Shown here one piece after another: positions 15,907 through 25,446 of a stretch of 64,000 bases of DNA; the stretch's first letter is position 1; every line of letters begins with the position of its first letter. The translations under genes were made by a program, and so were the position numbers. Under the pieces are notes generated by a model, which was not told the origin of the DNA, searched no databases, and was given only the letters and a program-made list of their open reading frames with translations. This DNA is from Alkalihalobacillus pseudalcaliphilus. GTDB taxonomy: Bacteria; Bacillota; Bacilli; Bacillales; Bacillaceae_D. The DNA lies in NCBI GenBank assembly GCA_001038565.1, contig LFJO01000005.1, positions 282,764 through 346,763 on the forward strand. The letters run 5' to 3'.

Positions 15907-17565
15907 ATGCGTGTTTCTTTTTCTAGTGCCAATCGACAAACATGGATGGCGGAATTAAAAAATCATACGGTTGATTTATTAGTGGTTGGTGGAGGGTTAA
16001 GTGGTGCAGGAATTGCATTAGACGCCTCATTACGTGGATTAGAAACGATTCTTTTAGAAAGAAAAGATTTTGCTGATGGAGCATCTGGACGTTCTAGTAA
16101 ACTATTTCATGGAGGCATGAGTTATTTCCATGATTTTGATATGAAAAAGTATCAGGTATTGACAAGAGAACGTTCAATATTAAGAGAAAATGCACCACAT
16201 GTTACAAAAAAAAAGAAAATGCTTATACCTTTATATAAAGAAAGTCTAGTTGATCGTTTGAAAGCTTCAGTTCACTTGAAGCTCTTTGACCATGTCGGGG
16301 AAGTCAAAAAGACGGAGCGAGTAGAACTGTTATCAAAAAAGCAAACGTTAAAACTTGAGCCGATGTTACATCATGAGCGCTTAAAAGGAAGTGGCTCTTA
16401 TATAGAATATCAAATCAATGATGCAAGGTTAACGATTGAAGTTCTTAAAGAAGCCATTAATCGTGGAGCAAAGGCCCTTAATTACATGCAGGTAGAATCT
16501 TTCTTATATGAAGAAGGTAAAGCGTGCGGCGTAATTGCGGTTGATCAACTAAGTGGCGAAGCTATAAAAATCAACGCTAAAAAAATTGTTAATGCCACCG
16601 GTGCATGGACAAACCAATTAAGGGAGCAAGACCGAACACCTATTGAAAACGGTATACATTATCAGAAAGGTTCACATATTGTGATCAGGAGAAATAAACT
16701 GCCTTTGCAAACCGGTATTTTTTATCGGAAGAAGGAGGGGAATAAAGCGATTTTTGCAATCCCACAGGAGAATGAAGTCTATATTGGTATGGCTGAATCC
16801 GAGTGGAGTGATGAACGGGGGGCGATTACTTGTACAAACGAAGAGTCTCAGTTCATTTTAGATGAATTGCAGCAGCTTTTGCCAGGAATTTCGATAGGTC
16901 AAGAAGATGTTATTTCTAGCTGGAGTGGTGTTGCTCCTTATATGATGCAAACAAAAAAATCGAAAACGGTCGATGTCTATCAAGATATCCATATTTCAGA
17001 ATCGGGAGTTATTTCTGTTTTGTTGGATACCTTAACTGGATACCGCTTATTAGCAGAACAAGTCGTCGATCATTTGTGTCAGGACTTGGGTATTCATGTA
17101 CGCTCTGTTACTGAATCCATTACATTAACGGGTGGTTATGTAGGTGGAGCTGATATGTATGGTTCTTTTAAAAAGCAAAAGGTCGAAGAAGGTAAGCAGT
17201 TAGGCTTAAGTGAGAAAAAGGCATCCATGTTAGTTGATTTATATGGCTCTAATATTGGTAACATTTATGCTAAAATTAAAACGAAAAGCCGTTTTGCACA
17301 AAAGTGGGGGCTACCACCGGAATTGTACGCTCAACTAAGGTATAGTATGGAAGAGGAAATGGTCATGAACCCTAGGGATTTCTTTATTCGACGTACAGGG
17401 GCAATATATTTTGATTACGAAAATGTTCGTCAGTATTATGAACAGATTTTTATTTATTTTGCCGAACATTGCCATTGGACAACTGAACAATTACAGCAAT
17501 ATTTAGATGAGTTTCGTCAACGATTAGATCTAAGTTCATCATCTGATGAAATCAGTCATGTATGA
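15907..17565 (+). CDS. GlpD-like FAD-dependent oxidoreductase lacking key active-site residues
   Basis: A 552-residue homologue of glycerol-3-phosphate dehydrogenase GlpD. The FAD-binding LLVVGGGLSGAG, the NDARLTIEVLKEAI segment, IVNATGAW, YQKGSHIVI and the C-terminal VRRTG-like FFIRRTGAIYFDYENV are conserved. Three substrate-binding motifs differ from GlpD: HGGLRYL reads HGGMSYF, AG(V/L)RPL reads SGVAPYM, and GGKLT(T/G)YR reads LDTLTGYR. Two arginines and one lysine that bind the phosphate or substrate are therefore gone. Genomic position just before pgcA matches glpD in B. subtilis, but glpF and glpK are absent. A GTG at 15868 is in frame; GGAAGGGG ending about 8 bases before the ATG at 15907 supports the later start. 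Confidence 0.75.
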   Translation: MRVSFSSANRQTWMAELKNHTVDLLVVGGGLSGAGIALDASLRGLETILLERKDFADGASGRSSKLFHGGMSYFHDFDMKKYQVLTRERSILRENAPHVTKKKKMLIPLYKESLVDRLKASVHLKLFDHVGEVKKTERVELLSKKQTLKLEPMLHHERLKGSGSYIEYQINDARLTIEVLKEAINRGAKALNYMQVESFLYEEGKACGVIAVDQLSGEAIKINAKKIVNATGAWTNQLREQDRTPIENGIHYQKGSHIVIRRNKLPLQTGIFYRKKEGNKAIFAIPQENEVYIGMAESEWSDERGAITCTNEESQFILDELQQLLPGISIGQEDVISSWSGVAPYMMQTKKSKTVDVYQDIHISESGVISVLLDTLTGYRLLAEQVVDHLCQDLGIHVRSVTESITLTGGYVGGADMYGSFKKQKVEEGKQLGLSEKKASMLVDLYGSNIGNIYAKIKTKSRFAQKWGLPPELYAQLRYSMEEEMVMNPRDFFIRRTGAIYFDYENVRQYYEQIFIYFAEHCHWTTEQLQQYLDEFRQRLDLSSSSDEISHV

Positions 17566-17619
17566 TTACCTAAACATGCTATAATAAGAAAGACCTAGAT
17601 GTGAGTTGGAGGAGATTAA

Positions 17620-19359
17620 ATGGATTGGAAAAATGAATATAAAAAATGGCACTTACATAGTGAATTTGATGCAGAGTTAAAGGAACAGTTGGAACCATTA
17701 AAAATAAGGGAGGAATTATTAGAAGATTGTTTTTATAAGGATTTAGAATTTGGCACGGGTGGTATGCGAGGAGAAATTGGACCCGGCCCAAATCGGATGA
17801 ATACATATACAGTTAGGAAGGCTGCAGAAGGGTTAGCACTCTATATTAAATCTAAAGGAATTGATGCAGTAAAACGAGGTGTGGTCATTGCATATGACTG
17901 TCGCCATAAATCACCTGAGTTTGCGATGCAAGCGGCTCTTACATTGGGGAATCATGGTATTACCACTTATGTATTTCGTGATTTAAGGCCGACACCGGAG
18001 TTATCGTTTGCCGTTAGATATTTGAATACATATTCAGGTATTGTAATCACAGCAAGTCATAATCCTCCAGAATATAATGGCTTTAAGGTGTATGGTCCAG
18101 ATGGTGGACAGTTGCCCCCTGGTCCTGCAGATGAACTCGTTTCCTATGTGCAATCGGTTAAAAATGAGTTAAAAATTGAGGTTGGTGATGAGCGACAGTT
18201 AAAAGCAGAACGACTCATACAAATTATCTCTGAAGAAATTGATGAGGCCTATAACGATAAGTTAAAAACAGTAGTTGTGAACCCTTCCTTAGTAAAAGAA
18301 TACGGCGACAAGGTACAAATTGTCTTTACGCCACTTCACGGCACTGCTAATATCCCGGTTCGTCGAATCTTAGAAGATAGTGGATTTTCCCATGTACAAG
18401 TTGTTGCTGAACAGGAGTTACCAGATCCCAACTTTTCAACGGTTTCTTCACCAAACCCTGAAGAACATGCTGCCTTTGAGCTGGCCATTCAATATGGAGA
18501 AAGAAGTGAAGCTGACTTATTAATAGGTACAGACCCAGATGCAGACCGTGTCGGTTTTGCTGTGAAAAATAATGACGGTGATTTTGTAGTTTTGACAGGC
18601 AACCAAACAGGTGCGTTAATGCTTGATTATTTATTGTCTCAAAAAGCAGCTACAGGGGAATTACCCGAAAATGGAATTGTGATGAAAACCATTGTTACCT
18701 CTGAAATTGGGCGTGCCATTGCGGAGGCTTATGAATTAACTGCCGAAGATACATTGACCGGCTTTAAATTTATCGGTGAAAAAATAGCCGAATTCGAACA
18801 GACAGGTGAGCATACATTCTTGTTCGGATATGAAGAAAGTTACGGTTATTTAATTGGAGACTTTGTTCGTGATAAGGATGCTGTTCAAGCTTGTCTAATA
18901 GGAGCCGAATTAGCTGCCTATTATAAATCAAAAGGCAAAACGATATATGAAGGACTACTAGACGTATACCAGAAATACGGCTTCTATCTAGAAGATCTTC
19001 ATTCTCTTACACTCAAAGGGAAAAGTGGCATTGAAAAGATAAATCAAATTTTGGCTTCTTTCCGTGAATTCCCTCCTCAAGAAGTGTCAGGAAGTGCGGT
19101 CTCGAGCATTGAAGATTATCAATTGAGTGAGGCGAGAAGCGTCGAGTCAAATGAACGCCAAGACATTGCTTTACCAAAATCTAATGTTTTGAAATATAAA
19201 TTAGCTGACGGTTCATGGTTCTGTATTCGCCCATCAGGAACAGAACCAAAGGTGAAATTTTACTTTGGTGTTCGAAAAGAGAGCTTACCAGAAGCACAGT
19301 CCCATTTACAGCAACTAAAAACAGCTGTAATGGACATTGTTACTCAGAAAATGGCATAA
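17620..19359 (+). CDS. pgcA: Alpha-phosphoglucomutase
   Basis: A 579-residue alpha-D-phosphohexomutase of the PgcA (YhxB) type that interconverts glucose 6-phosphate and glucose 1-phosphate. Visible motifs: [18 protein letters not shown], the active-site phosphoserine loop [17 protein letters not shown], the metal loop [11 protein letters not shown], the sugar loop [12 protein letters not shown], and the phosphate loop [16 protein letters not shown]. It links the glgCAP operon to central metabolism and feeds UDP-glucose and teichoic acid synthesis. TTGGAGGAG precedes the ATG. The 54-base gap from the glpD-like gene suggests cotranscription. Confidence 0.95.
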   Translation: MDWKNEYKKWHLHSEFDAELKEQLEPLKIREELLEDCFYKDLEFGTGGMRGEIGPGPNRMNTYTVRKAAEGLALYIKSKGIDAVKRGVVIAYDCRHKSPEFAMQAALTLGNHGITTYVFRDLRPTPELSFAVRYLNTYSGIVITASHNPPEYNGFKVYGPDGGQLPPGPADELVSYVQSVKNELKIEVGDERQLKAERLIQIISEEIDEAYNDKLKTVVVNPSLVKEYGDKVQIVFTPLHGTANIPVRRILEDSGFSHVQVVAEQELPDPNFSTVSSPNPEEHAAFELAIQYGERSEADLLIGTDPDADRVGFAVKNNDGDFVVLTGNQTGALMLDYLLSQKAATGELPENGIVMKTIVTSEIGRAIAEAYELTAEDTLTGFKFIGEKIAEFEQTGEHTFLFGYEESYGYLIGDFVRDKDAVQACLIGAELAAYYKSKGKTIYEGLLDVYQKYGFYLEDLHSLTLKGKSGIEKINQILASFREFPPQEVSGSAVSSIEDYQLSEARSVESNERQDIALPKSNVLKYKLADGSWFCIRPSGTEPKVKFYFGVRKESLPEAQSHLQQLKTAVMDIVTQKMA

Positions 19360-19383
19360 GTAGCTAGATAGTATGTAGAAATG

Positions 19384-19418
19384 ACAAGTGCGGGGTTGGA
19401 CCCTGTGCTTGTTTTTTT
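19384..19418 (+). terminator. Terminator after pgcA
   Basis: ACAAGTGCGGGGT pairs with ACCCTGTGCTTGT around a three-base loop, followed by seven T. Confidence 0.85.
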
Positions 19419-19518
19419 ACGCACAATATGACTACGATACCCGCTTCGTCTATTTCTTTCTTTCATCTTTTCGACACCTTGAACATAGATTGTAAAAAGC
19501 GGATGGAGGAGGGTCTTC

Positions 19519-20928
19519 ATGAAAGTGGATGATTGGAAAGAGTTAGAATATGCCATCGCGGAAATAACAGAAATTGCTTCTGGGTTTGGTCTCGATTTTT
19601 ATGAAATGCGTTATGAAATATGTCCAGCAGAAATCATTTATACATTTGGAGCGTACGGCATGCCGACGAGGTATTCACACTGGAGCTTTGGTAAACAATT
19701 CTATAAAATGAAACTTCAATATGATTTAGGTTTGAGTAAGATTTATGAACTTGTCATTAACTCGGATCCTTGTTATGCCTTTTTATTAGATAGTAATACA
19801 TTAATCCAAAACAAGTTAATCGTCGCACACGTTTTGGCACATTGCGACTTCTTTAAAAATAATGTGAGGTTTTCTAATACGAGAAGAGACATGGTCGAAT
19901 CGATGGCTGCAACAGCTGACCGAATTGCCCACTATGAACATATTCATGGAAAAAAGGAAGTAGAGGATTTTCTCGATGCTGTCCTGGCCATTCAGGAACA
20001 TATTGACCCGAGTTTATTAAGGCCAAAGCTTGACTGGAGCAAAGATGAGTTGGAGGTGCCGCTCACTCGGAAACGTGGCGAATTTGATGACCTGTGGGAT
20101 TTGGATAAAAAAGCTCAACAAGCACCAAATACCAAGTCAAAAAAGAAGTTTCCTCCGCAGCCTGAAAAGGATCTTTTATTATTTATTGAACAATATAGTC
20201 GAGAACTTGAGCCATGGCAAAGAGATATACTGACGATGATGCGAGAGGAAATGCTCTATTTTTGGCCACAATTAGAAACAAAAATCATGAATGAAGGCTG
20301 GGCCTCCTTTTGGCATTCACGTATTTTGAGAGAAATGGATTTAACGAGTGATGAAACGATAGAATTTGCTAAACTTAATGCAGGAGTTGTGCAACCTTCT
20401 AAAACATCTATTAACCCTTATTATCTCGGATTAAAAATATTTGAGGATATAGAAGAACGTTATAATAATCCGACGAAAGAAATGATCGAGAGGCAAGGGG
20501 CTACAAAAGGTAGTGGACGTGAAAAGATGTATGAAGTTAGGGAGATAGAGTCGGATATTTCCTTTATTCGTAATTACTTAACGAAGGACTTGATCATGCG
20601 TGAGGATATGTATTTGTTCCAAAAGCAAGGAAGCGACTATAAAGTTATAGATAAGGAGTGGGAGCAAGTTCGTGATACTCTGGCGAATTCACGAGTAAAT
20701 GGTGGTTTTCCTTATTTGACAGTGACGGACGGAGATTATTTAAAAAGTGGGGAATTATATGTAACGCACTCATTTGAAGACAAGGAGCTAGATGTTTCTT
20801 ATTTAGAAAAAGTATTACCTTATATTTATCAGCTTTGGGGCAGACCTGTCCATTTACAAACGATGATTAATGAAAAAGATATTGTCTTTATTTATGATGG
20901 AAAAAAAACACATCGAAAATACTTATAA
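19519..20928 (+). CDS. spoVR: Stage V sporulation protein R
   Basis: A 469-residue SpoVR protein of the normal Bacillus length. Family signatures seen: [57 protein letters not shown], and [14 protein letters not shown]. SpoVR is needed for proper spore cortex formation and is made in the mother cell in B. subtilis; its biochemical activity is unresolved. The ATG follows ATGGAGGAGGG. It is one of several sporulation genes that mark this genome as a spore former. Confidence 0.95.
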   Translation: MKVDDWKELEYAIAEITEIASGFGLDFYEMRYEICPAEIIYTFGAYGMPTRYSHWSFGKQFYKMKLQYDLGLSKIYELVINSDPCYAFLLDSNTLIQNKLIVAHVLAHCDFFKNNVRFSNTRRDMVESMAATADRIAHYEHIHGKKEVEDFLDAVLAIQEHIDPSLLRPKLDWSKDELEVPLTRKRGEFDDLWDLDKKAQQAPNTKSKKKFPPQPEKDLLLFIEQYSRELEPWQRDILTMMREEMLYFWPQLETKIMNEGWASFWHSRILREMDLTSDETIEFAKLNAGVVQPSKTSINPYYLGLKIFEDIEERYNNPTKEMIERQGATKGSGREKMYEVREIESDISFIRNYLTKDLIMREDMYLFQKQGSDYKVIDKEWEQVRDTLANSRVNGGFPYLTVTDGDYLKSGELYVTHSFEDKELDVSYLEKVLPYIYQLWGRPVHLQTMINEKDIVFIYDGKKTHRKYL

Positions 20929-21120
20929 AGACATTTTCTCCGTTATTAAAATGATGTGTAAGGAACTGAAAGAGTGTGACAGTTGCAAGGTTGGTCTCTT
21001 TTACGCACTCCATAATGTCATATTAAAAGAATGATTCTAAATGAGACGGCATATCATTGGATGTGTCGTTATTTTATGTGGTAAAATTTGTACGAGTTGA
21101 AATCAGAAAATTTACAAAAA
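20929..21120. other. Intergenic stretch without a recognised feature
   Basis: No open reading frame with a ribosome site, no RNA gene and no clear hairpin terminator was seen between spoVR and the promoter of the ABC exporter. Confidence 0.5.
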
Positions 21121-21124
21121 AAGA

Positions 21125-21154
21125 TTGACTATTAGTAGCAAAAACGAGTATGAT
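21125..21154 (+). promoter_or_regulatory. Sigma-A type promoter for the ABC exporter pair
   Basis: TTGACT and TATGAT are separated by 18 bases. The long leader (about 140 bases) before the first ABC gene holds no obvious leader peptide, though regulation within it cannot be ruled out. Confidence 0.5.
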
Positions 21155-21298
21155 TATTCTTGCTATTCATATTTATTTCGAGTTACTAAATTCTTTATAA
21201 AGGTGGGGGAGACCAAAAAAGAATCTGTGAATCTTCAAATATGGAAGCTAGAATAATGATAATATGATTACAATGTAAGATTTGAAGGCGGTGGAGAG

Positions 21299-23047
21299 AT
21301 GATTACTTTTAAACGTCTGAAGGAGTTTTATTTGCCTTATAAGAAATACTTCTTCTGGTCGTTAATTTCTTTGTTAGGTGTTACCGGTATGACGGTTGTG
21401 TATCCAATTATATTGCAGATAGCCATTGATTCCGTGCGGGCGGGAGAATACGACATCATTCCAATATTAGTTTTAGCTTTATTAGTTGCCACATTAATTA
21501 AAAGTGTTACAGCATTTATTAACCAATACTATGGAGATTTATTCGGAATATCCTCCGTTTACCAACTTCGTAAAGCTTTATATAAAAAGCTACAATTCCT
21601 TCCATTCAAGTATTATGATAATGCCAAAACAGGGGATTTAATGTCACGATTAACAGCAGATGTTGAAGGCTTTCGCTTTTTCCTATCATTTGGATTCGCA
21701 CAACTTGTGAACTTAATTTTATTAATGGTATTTAGTTTTTCAGTTATGTTTTTTTACTCTGTACCATTGACGTTGATGACGATTGTTACATTACCTTTTT
21801 TATGTGTAGCCGTCTATATGTTTGATAAACGAGTTCATCCGCGATTCCGTGGGATTCGTGTTTCACTTGCAGCATTAAATACAAAGGTTCAAGAGAATGT
21901 AAGTGGAGTGCAAACGGTAAAAGCATTGTCGCAGGAAGATGAAGAGTCAAAACGATTTGACTCAAAAAATGAAGATTATCGCATGAAACATATTGATATT
22001 GCGAAAGTGTGGGGTAAATATTTTCCACTTATGGAGACAATCGGGAATATGTCTTCTGTTATTTTAATTGGTTTTGGGGGATATCTAGCTATTTCGGGAG
22101 GTATGTCACCAGGTGAGTTTGTTGCCTTTTTTAGTTTAATCGGTTTTATTATTGGTCCGATTATGCAGCTAGGATTCATTATGAATACTTTCTCTCAGTC
22201 CAAAGCCTCTGGGGAGCGTTTGCTGGAAATCTTAGACGCTGAGGAACGTGTTGACGAACAACGTTTTGACAAAGAAAAAGTCCGTTTACTTGGTGAAGTA
22301 CAATATGAACATGTTGATTTAGCCTATAATTCTGAGTCCTCCACAGCCTTGAAAGATATTTCCTTCCATGCTCAAAAAGGTCAGACGATAGGATTGGTCG
22401 GTGCTACAGGTTCAGGAAAATCAAGTGTTATTCAGTTATTAACCCGTTTTTACCAAAAAACAGATGGAGAGATCTATCTTGATGGTAAACCGATTGAGGA
22501 ATATTCAATGAAACAAATTCGTAGCAATATTGGGGTAGTTTTACAAGAAACCTTCTTGTTTTCCTCGACGATTAAGGATAATATTTCTTATGGTGTTGCG
22601 AATGCATCAATGGAGGAGATTATTGCTGCTGCTAAACGAGCAGATGCCCATGAGTTTATCTCCGAACTGCCAGAAGGGTATGATACCGTGTTAGGAGAGC
22701 GTGGGCTCGGTTTATCAGGTGGGCAAAAGCAAAGGATTGCGATTGCAAGAGCGATCCTTATGGATCCTGCGATTTTAATCATGGATGATGCAACAAGTGC
22801 CGTTGATATGCAAACGGAAGTGAAAATTCAAAAAGCATTTAGAGAGGTAATGGAAGGAAGAACAACCTTTATTATCGCTCACCGAATTTCTTCAGTTAAA
22901 CATGCCGATCAAATTCTTGTTTTGGATCAAGGTGAAGTGGTTGAACGTGGTACTCACGAGCAATTACTACAAAATGAATCAGGTATGTATCGTCGCATTT
23001 ACGATATTCAGAATCAAGATCAACAATATGTGCTTCAACAGGCTTAA
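21299..23047 (+). CDS. ABC exporter half-transporter, subunit 1 (degenerate catalytic Glu)
   Basis: A 582-residue type IV ABC exporter subunit: six membrane helices in residues about 15-300, then an ATPase domain. Walker A is GATGSGKSS, the signature is LSGGQKQR, and Walker B reads LIMDDATSAVD, with Asp in place of the catalytic Glu. That change marks the degenerate ATP site of a heterodimer (BmrCD, LmrCD and TM287/288 are known examples). The partner gene follows after 15 bases. The pair probably exports drugs, lipids or peptides; the substrate cannot be read from sequence. Confidence 0.9.
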   Translation: MITFKRLKEFYLPYKKYFFWSLISLLGVTGMTVVYPIILQIAIDSVRAGEYDIIPILVLALLVATLIKSVTAFINQYYGDLFGISSVYQLRKALYKKLQFLPFKYYDNAKTGDLMSRLTADVEGFRFFLSFGFAQLVNLILLMVFSFSVMFFYSVPLTLMTIVTLPFLCVAVYMFDKRVHPRFRGIRVSLAALNTKVQENVSGVQTVKALSQEDEESKRFDSKNEDYRMKHIDIAKVWGKYFPLMETIGNMSSVILIGFGGYLAISGGMSPGEFVAFFSLIGFIIGPIMQLGFIMNTFSQSKASGERLLEILDAEERVDEQRFDKEKVRLLGEVQYEHVDLAYNSESSTALKDISFHAQKGQTIGLVGATGSGKSSVIQLLTRFYQKTDGEIYLDGKPIEEYSMKQIRSNIGVVLQETFLFSSTIKDNISYGVANASMEEIIAAAKRADAHEFISELPEGYDTVLGERGLGLSGGQKQRIAIARAILMDPAILIMDDATSAVDMQTEVKIQKAFREVMEGRTTFIIAHRISSVKHADQILVLDQGEVVERGTHEQLLQNESGMYRRIYDIQNQDQQYVLQQA

Positions 23048-23062
23048 GGGAGTGTTAGTTAA

Positions 23063-24877
23063 ATGAGTGAACGTGCTGTAAAGGGGAAAAATGCACGGTT
23101 TCATTATACAGTCGAAAATATCATTGAGAAGCCATTTAACTGGAAGCAAATGACAAGACTTTTACAATATATGAAACCTTATGCAAAATCGATTTTACCT
23201 AAGACAATCGTCATGATGTTAATCGCAACTGCCATTCGTTTAGCGATTCCATTTATCGTCGGATATATGGTCATTGAGCATGCGATTATTCCAGAGGATT
23301 TTACGATGCTAAGCTATTTAGCGATAGCAGCTTTTGCTTTATATGTCTTATCTTACTTTGCGAATATGTTCCGAATCCGTTGGATGAATGAACTTGGGCA
23401 GCATATCATCTTTGATATTCGAGAATCGCTATTTAAACATATTCAAAAGTTATCACATCGTTTTTTTGACCAGCGTTCCGCTGGATCGATTCTTGTCCGA
23501 GTCATTAATGATGTAAATTCATTGCAAGATTTATTTACTAATGGGGTCATCAATTTAATTATGGATATCGTTATGCTACTAGGGATTGTTTTCATCTTGT
23601 TCTATTTAAGCCCTGAGTTAGCGATTTTTGTATTAATTGTTGTTCCTATCATGTTTTTTATCTCTACAAAGCTACGTAGAAAAATTCGTCGTGCATGGCA
23701 ATTTGTACGTGTGAGACAATCTATTTTAAACTCGCACTTAAATGAAAGTATCCAAGGTATTCGTGTCACACAAGCCTATGCTCAAGAAAAAGAAAATATG
23801 GAGTTCTTTGAGAATGTGAACCATGAAAACTTTAAAAGCTGGAGAAATGCGACAAAACAAAATGCTCTGTTCCGTCCATTCGTTGAAATGGCTAGTGTCA
23901 TTGGAGCAATTGTATTAATTTGGTACGGTTCCACATTAATTCAAGGTGGTTTAGAGGTCGGGGTATTCGTATCTTTTGCTTTTTACTTAGGAATGTTCTG
24001 GGAGCCTATTTCACGGTTAGGTCAAGTTTATAACCAGCTTTTAGTGGGGATGGCTTCTTCTGAAAGAATCTTCGAATTTTTAGATGAGAAACCATCTGTT
24101 CCGGAAAAGGAAAATGCTTTATCCATTGGCGATGTGAAAGGTGAAATGGTCTTTGAAAATGTAGAGTTTTCTTATGATGATAAGCGTAAAGCTTTAAAAG
24201 GAGTAAACTTACATTTTAATGCAGGGGATACAATTGCTTTAGTAGGTCATACAGGGTCAGGTAAGTCAACGATTGTTAACCTTATGAGTCGATTCTATGA
24301 CCCGACTGCGGGTCGAGTATTACTAGATGGCAAAGATTTACGTGACCTGAAATTACATGAGCTAAGAACCAATGTAAGTTATGTTCTTCAGGATACATTT
24401 ATTTTTGCGGGCACGATCTTAGACAACATCCGTTTCGGAAAACCTGGTGCAACCGACGAAGAAGTCAAAGCTGCTGCTAAAGCTATTGGGGCACATACTT
24501 TTATTGAACGGTTGGATAAAGGTTATGATACGGAAGTAGAAGAAAAAGGTAGCGTTCTATCGGTGGGGGAAAGACAGCTATTATCATTTGCTCGTGCTCT
24601 CCTAGCAGACCCGAAAATACTAATTCTAGATGAAGCGACAGCAAGTATAGATACAGAAACGGAGCTGAAGATTCAAGAAGGTCTTAAGAAGCTTCTTCAT
24701 AATCGAACTGCCGTGATGATTGCCCACCGCTTATCAACAATTCGTGATTCGGATAAAATTATTGTTTTAGATCATGGTAATATGATGGAGCAAGGGACTC
24801 ATAATGAACTGATGGATGCGAAAGGTATCTATTATAATCTTGTGAAATCACAATATTCCGCGATACACGCTGATTAA
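23063..24877 (+). CDS. ABC exporter half-transporter, subunit 2
   Basis: A 604-residue fused membrane-ATPase subunit with a roughly 30-residue N-terminal extension before the first helix. Walker A is GHTGSGKST, and Walker B with the catalytic Glu is LILDEATASID. The signature is altered to LSVGERQ. In a head-to-tail dimer the altered signature faces the Asp-bearing Walker B of subunit 1, giving one degenerate and one consensus ATP site. GGGAGTG lies before the ATG. The operon ends at the terminator that follows. Confidence 0.9.
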   Translation: MSERAVKGKNARFHYTVENIIEKPFNWKQMTRLLQYMKPYAKSILPKTIVMMLIATAIRLAIPFIVGYMVIEHAIIPEDFTMLSYLAIAAFALYVLSYFANMFRIRWMNELGQHIIFDIRESLFKHIQKLSHRFFDQRSAGSILVRVINDVNSLQDLFTNGVINLIMDIVMLLGIVFILFYLSPELAIFVLIVVPIMFFISTKLRRKIRRAWQFVRVRQSILNSHLNESIQGIRVTQAYAQEKENMEFFENVNHENFKSWRNATKQNALFRPFVEMASVIGAIVLIWYGSTLIQGGLEVGVFVSFAFYLGMFWEPISRLGQVYNQLLVGMASSERIFEFLDEKPSVPEKENALSIGDVKGEMVFENVEFSYDDKRKALKGVNLHFNAGDTIALVGHTGSGKSTIVNLMSRFYDPTAGRVLLDGKDLRDLKLHELRTNVSYVLQDTFIFAGTILDNIRFGKPGATDEEVKAAAKAIGAHTFIERLDKGYDTEVEEKGSVLSVGERQLLSFARALLADPKILILDEATASIDTETELKIQEGLKKLLHNRTAVMIAHRLSTIRDSDKIIVLDHGNMMEQGTHNELMDAKGIYYNLVKSQYSAIHAD

Positions 24878-24889
24878 ATGAATGTAGAG

Positions 24890-24930
24890 AAAGGTTACCT
24901 CTAGTCGAAGAGACTTAGGTGACCTTTTTC
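24890..24930 (+). terminator. Terminator of the ABC exporter operon
   Basis: AAAGGTTACCTCTAGTC pairs with GACTTAGGTGACCTTT (two mismatches), ending in five T. Confidence 0.8.
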
Positions 24931-24944
24931 AATTAGCTCAGCGC

Positions 24945-25262
24945 CAGCCTGTAGGAAAAGCGAGGAAGTAACAACATAAGCCACTAACAGATATGAAAAT
25001 GTGGTTTTGATTTATTGGTGGCTCTTCATTCATTTATTTATTTATTTATTTATTTTGTATGAGAAGTTCACTAACCATGAAGCCTGCACCAACCCAAGCG
25101 GAGGGAATAGGGTGGCCGACTCCTGCAGGAATAGCCTGAGCCTTGAGACCCCGCAAGCGAAGCGCGGAGGCTCAAGCAAGGCCTGCGTAAAAGCGTGCCC
25201 CCCATTCCCGGAGTGATCATCGAAGATGTGCATATCATCTTTAGTACACTTTCATACAAACA
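24945..25262. repeat. Modular intergenic repeat, locus 4, with a nested Bacillaceae-type palindromic repeat
   Basis: Bounded by module ends CACTAACAGATATGAAAATG on the left and ACACTTTCATACAAAC on the right. Inside is a (TTTA)n microsatellite of about six copies (25030-25055). A GC-rich element at about 25095-25205 carries GGCCGACTCCTGCAGGAATA, GAGCCTTGAGACCCCGC and GAGGCTCAAGC. I recognise this type of palindromic repeat from other Bacillaceae genomes, from memory. GAGCCT and AGGCTC form its hairpin. Confidence 0.65.
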
Positions 25263-25446
25263 CAATGAAGAATCATCCTTTCAATTTTGTTGAAAGCAGA
25301 GGAATAGGCGTTTGAAACGAAACTTTTGTTTGATTAATTCGTAAAAGATATAATGAAGATTATATAGGTAGTTCGTATGAATTCACTTAAGTAAAAAATG
25401 ATTCTATATTATAATGAATGTGAGAAGGAAATAGGGGGGCGTAGGG

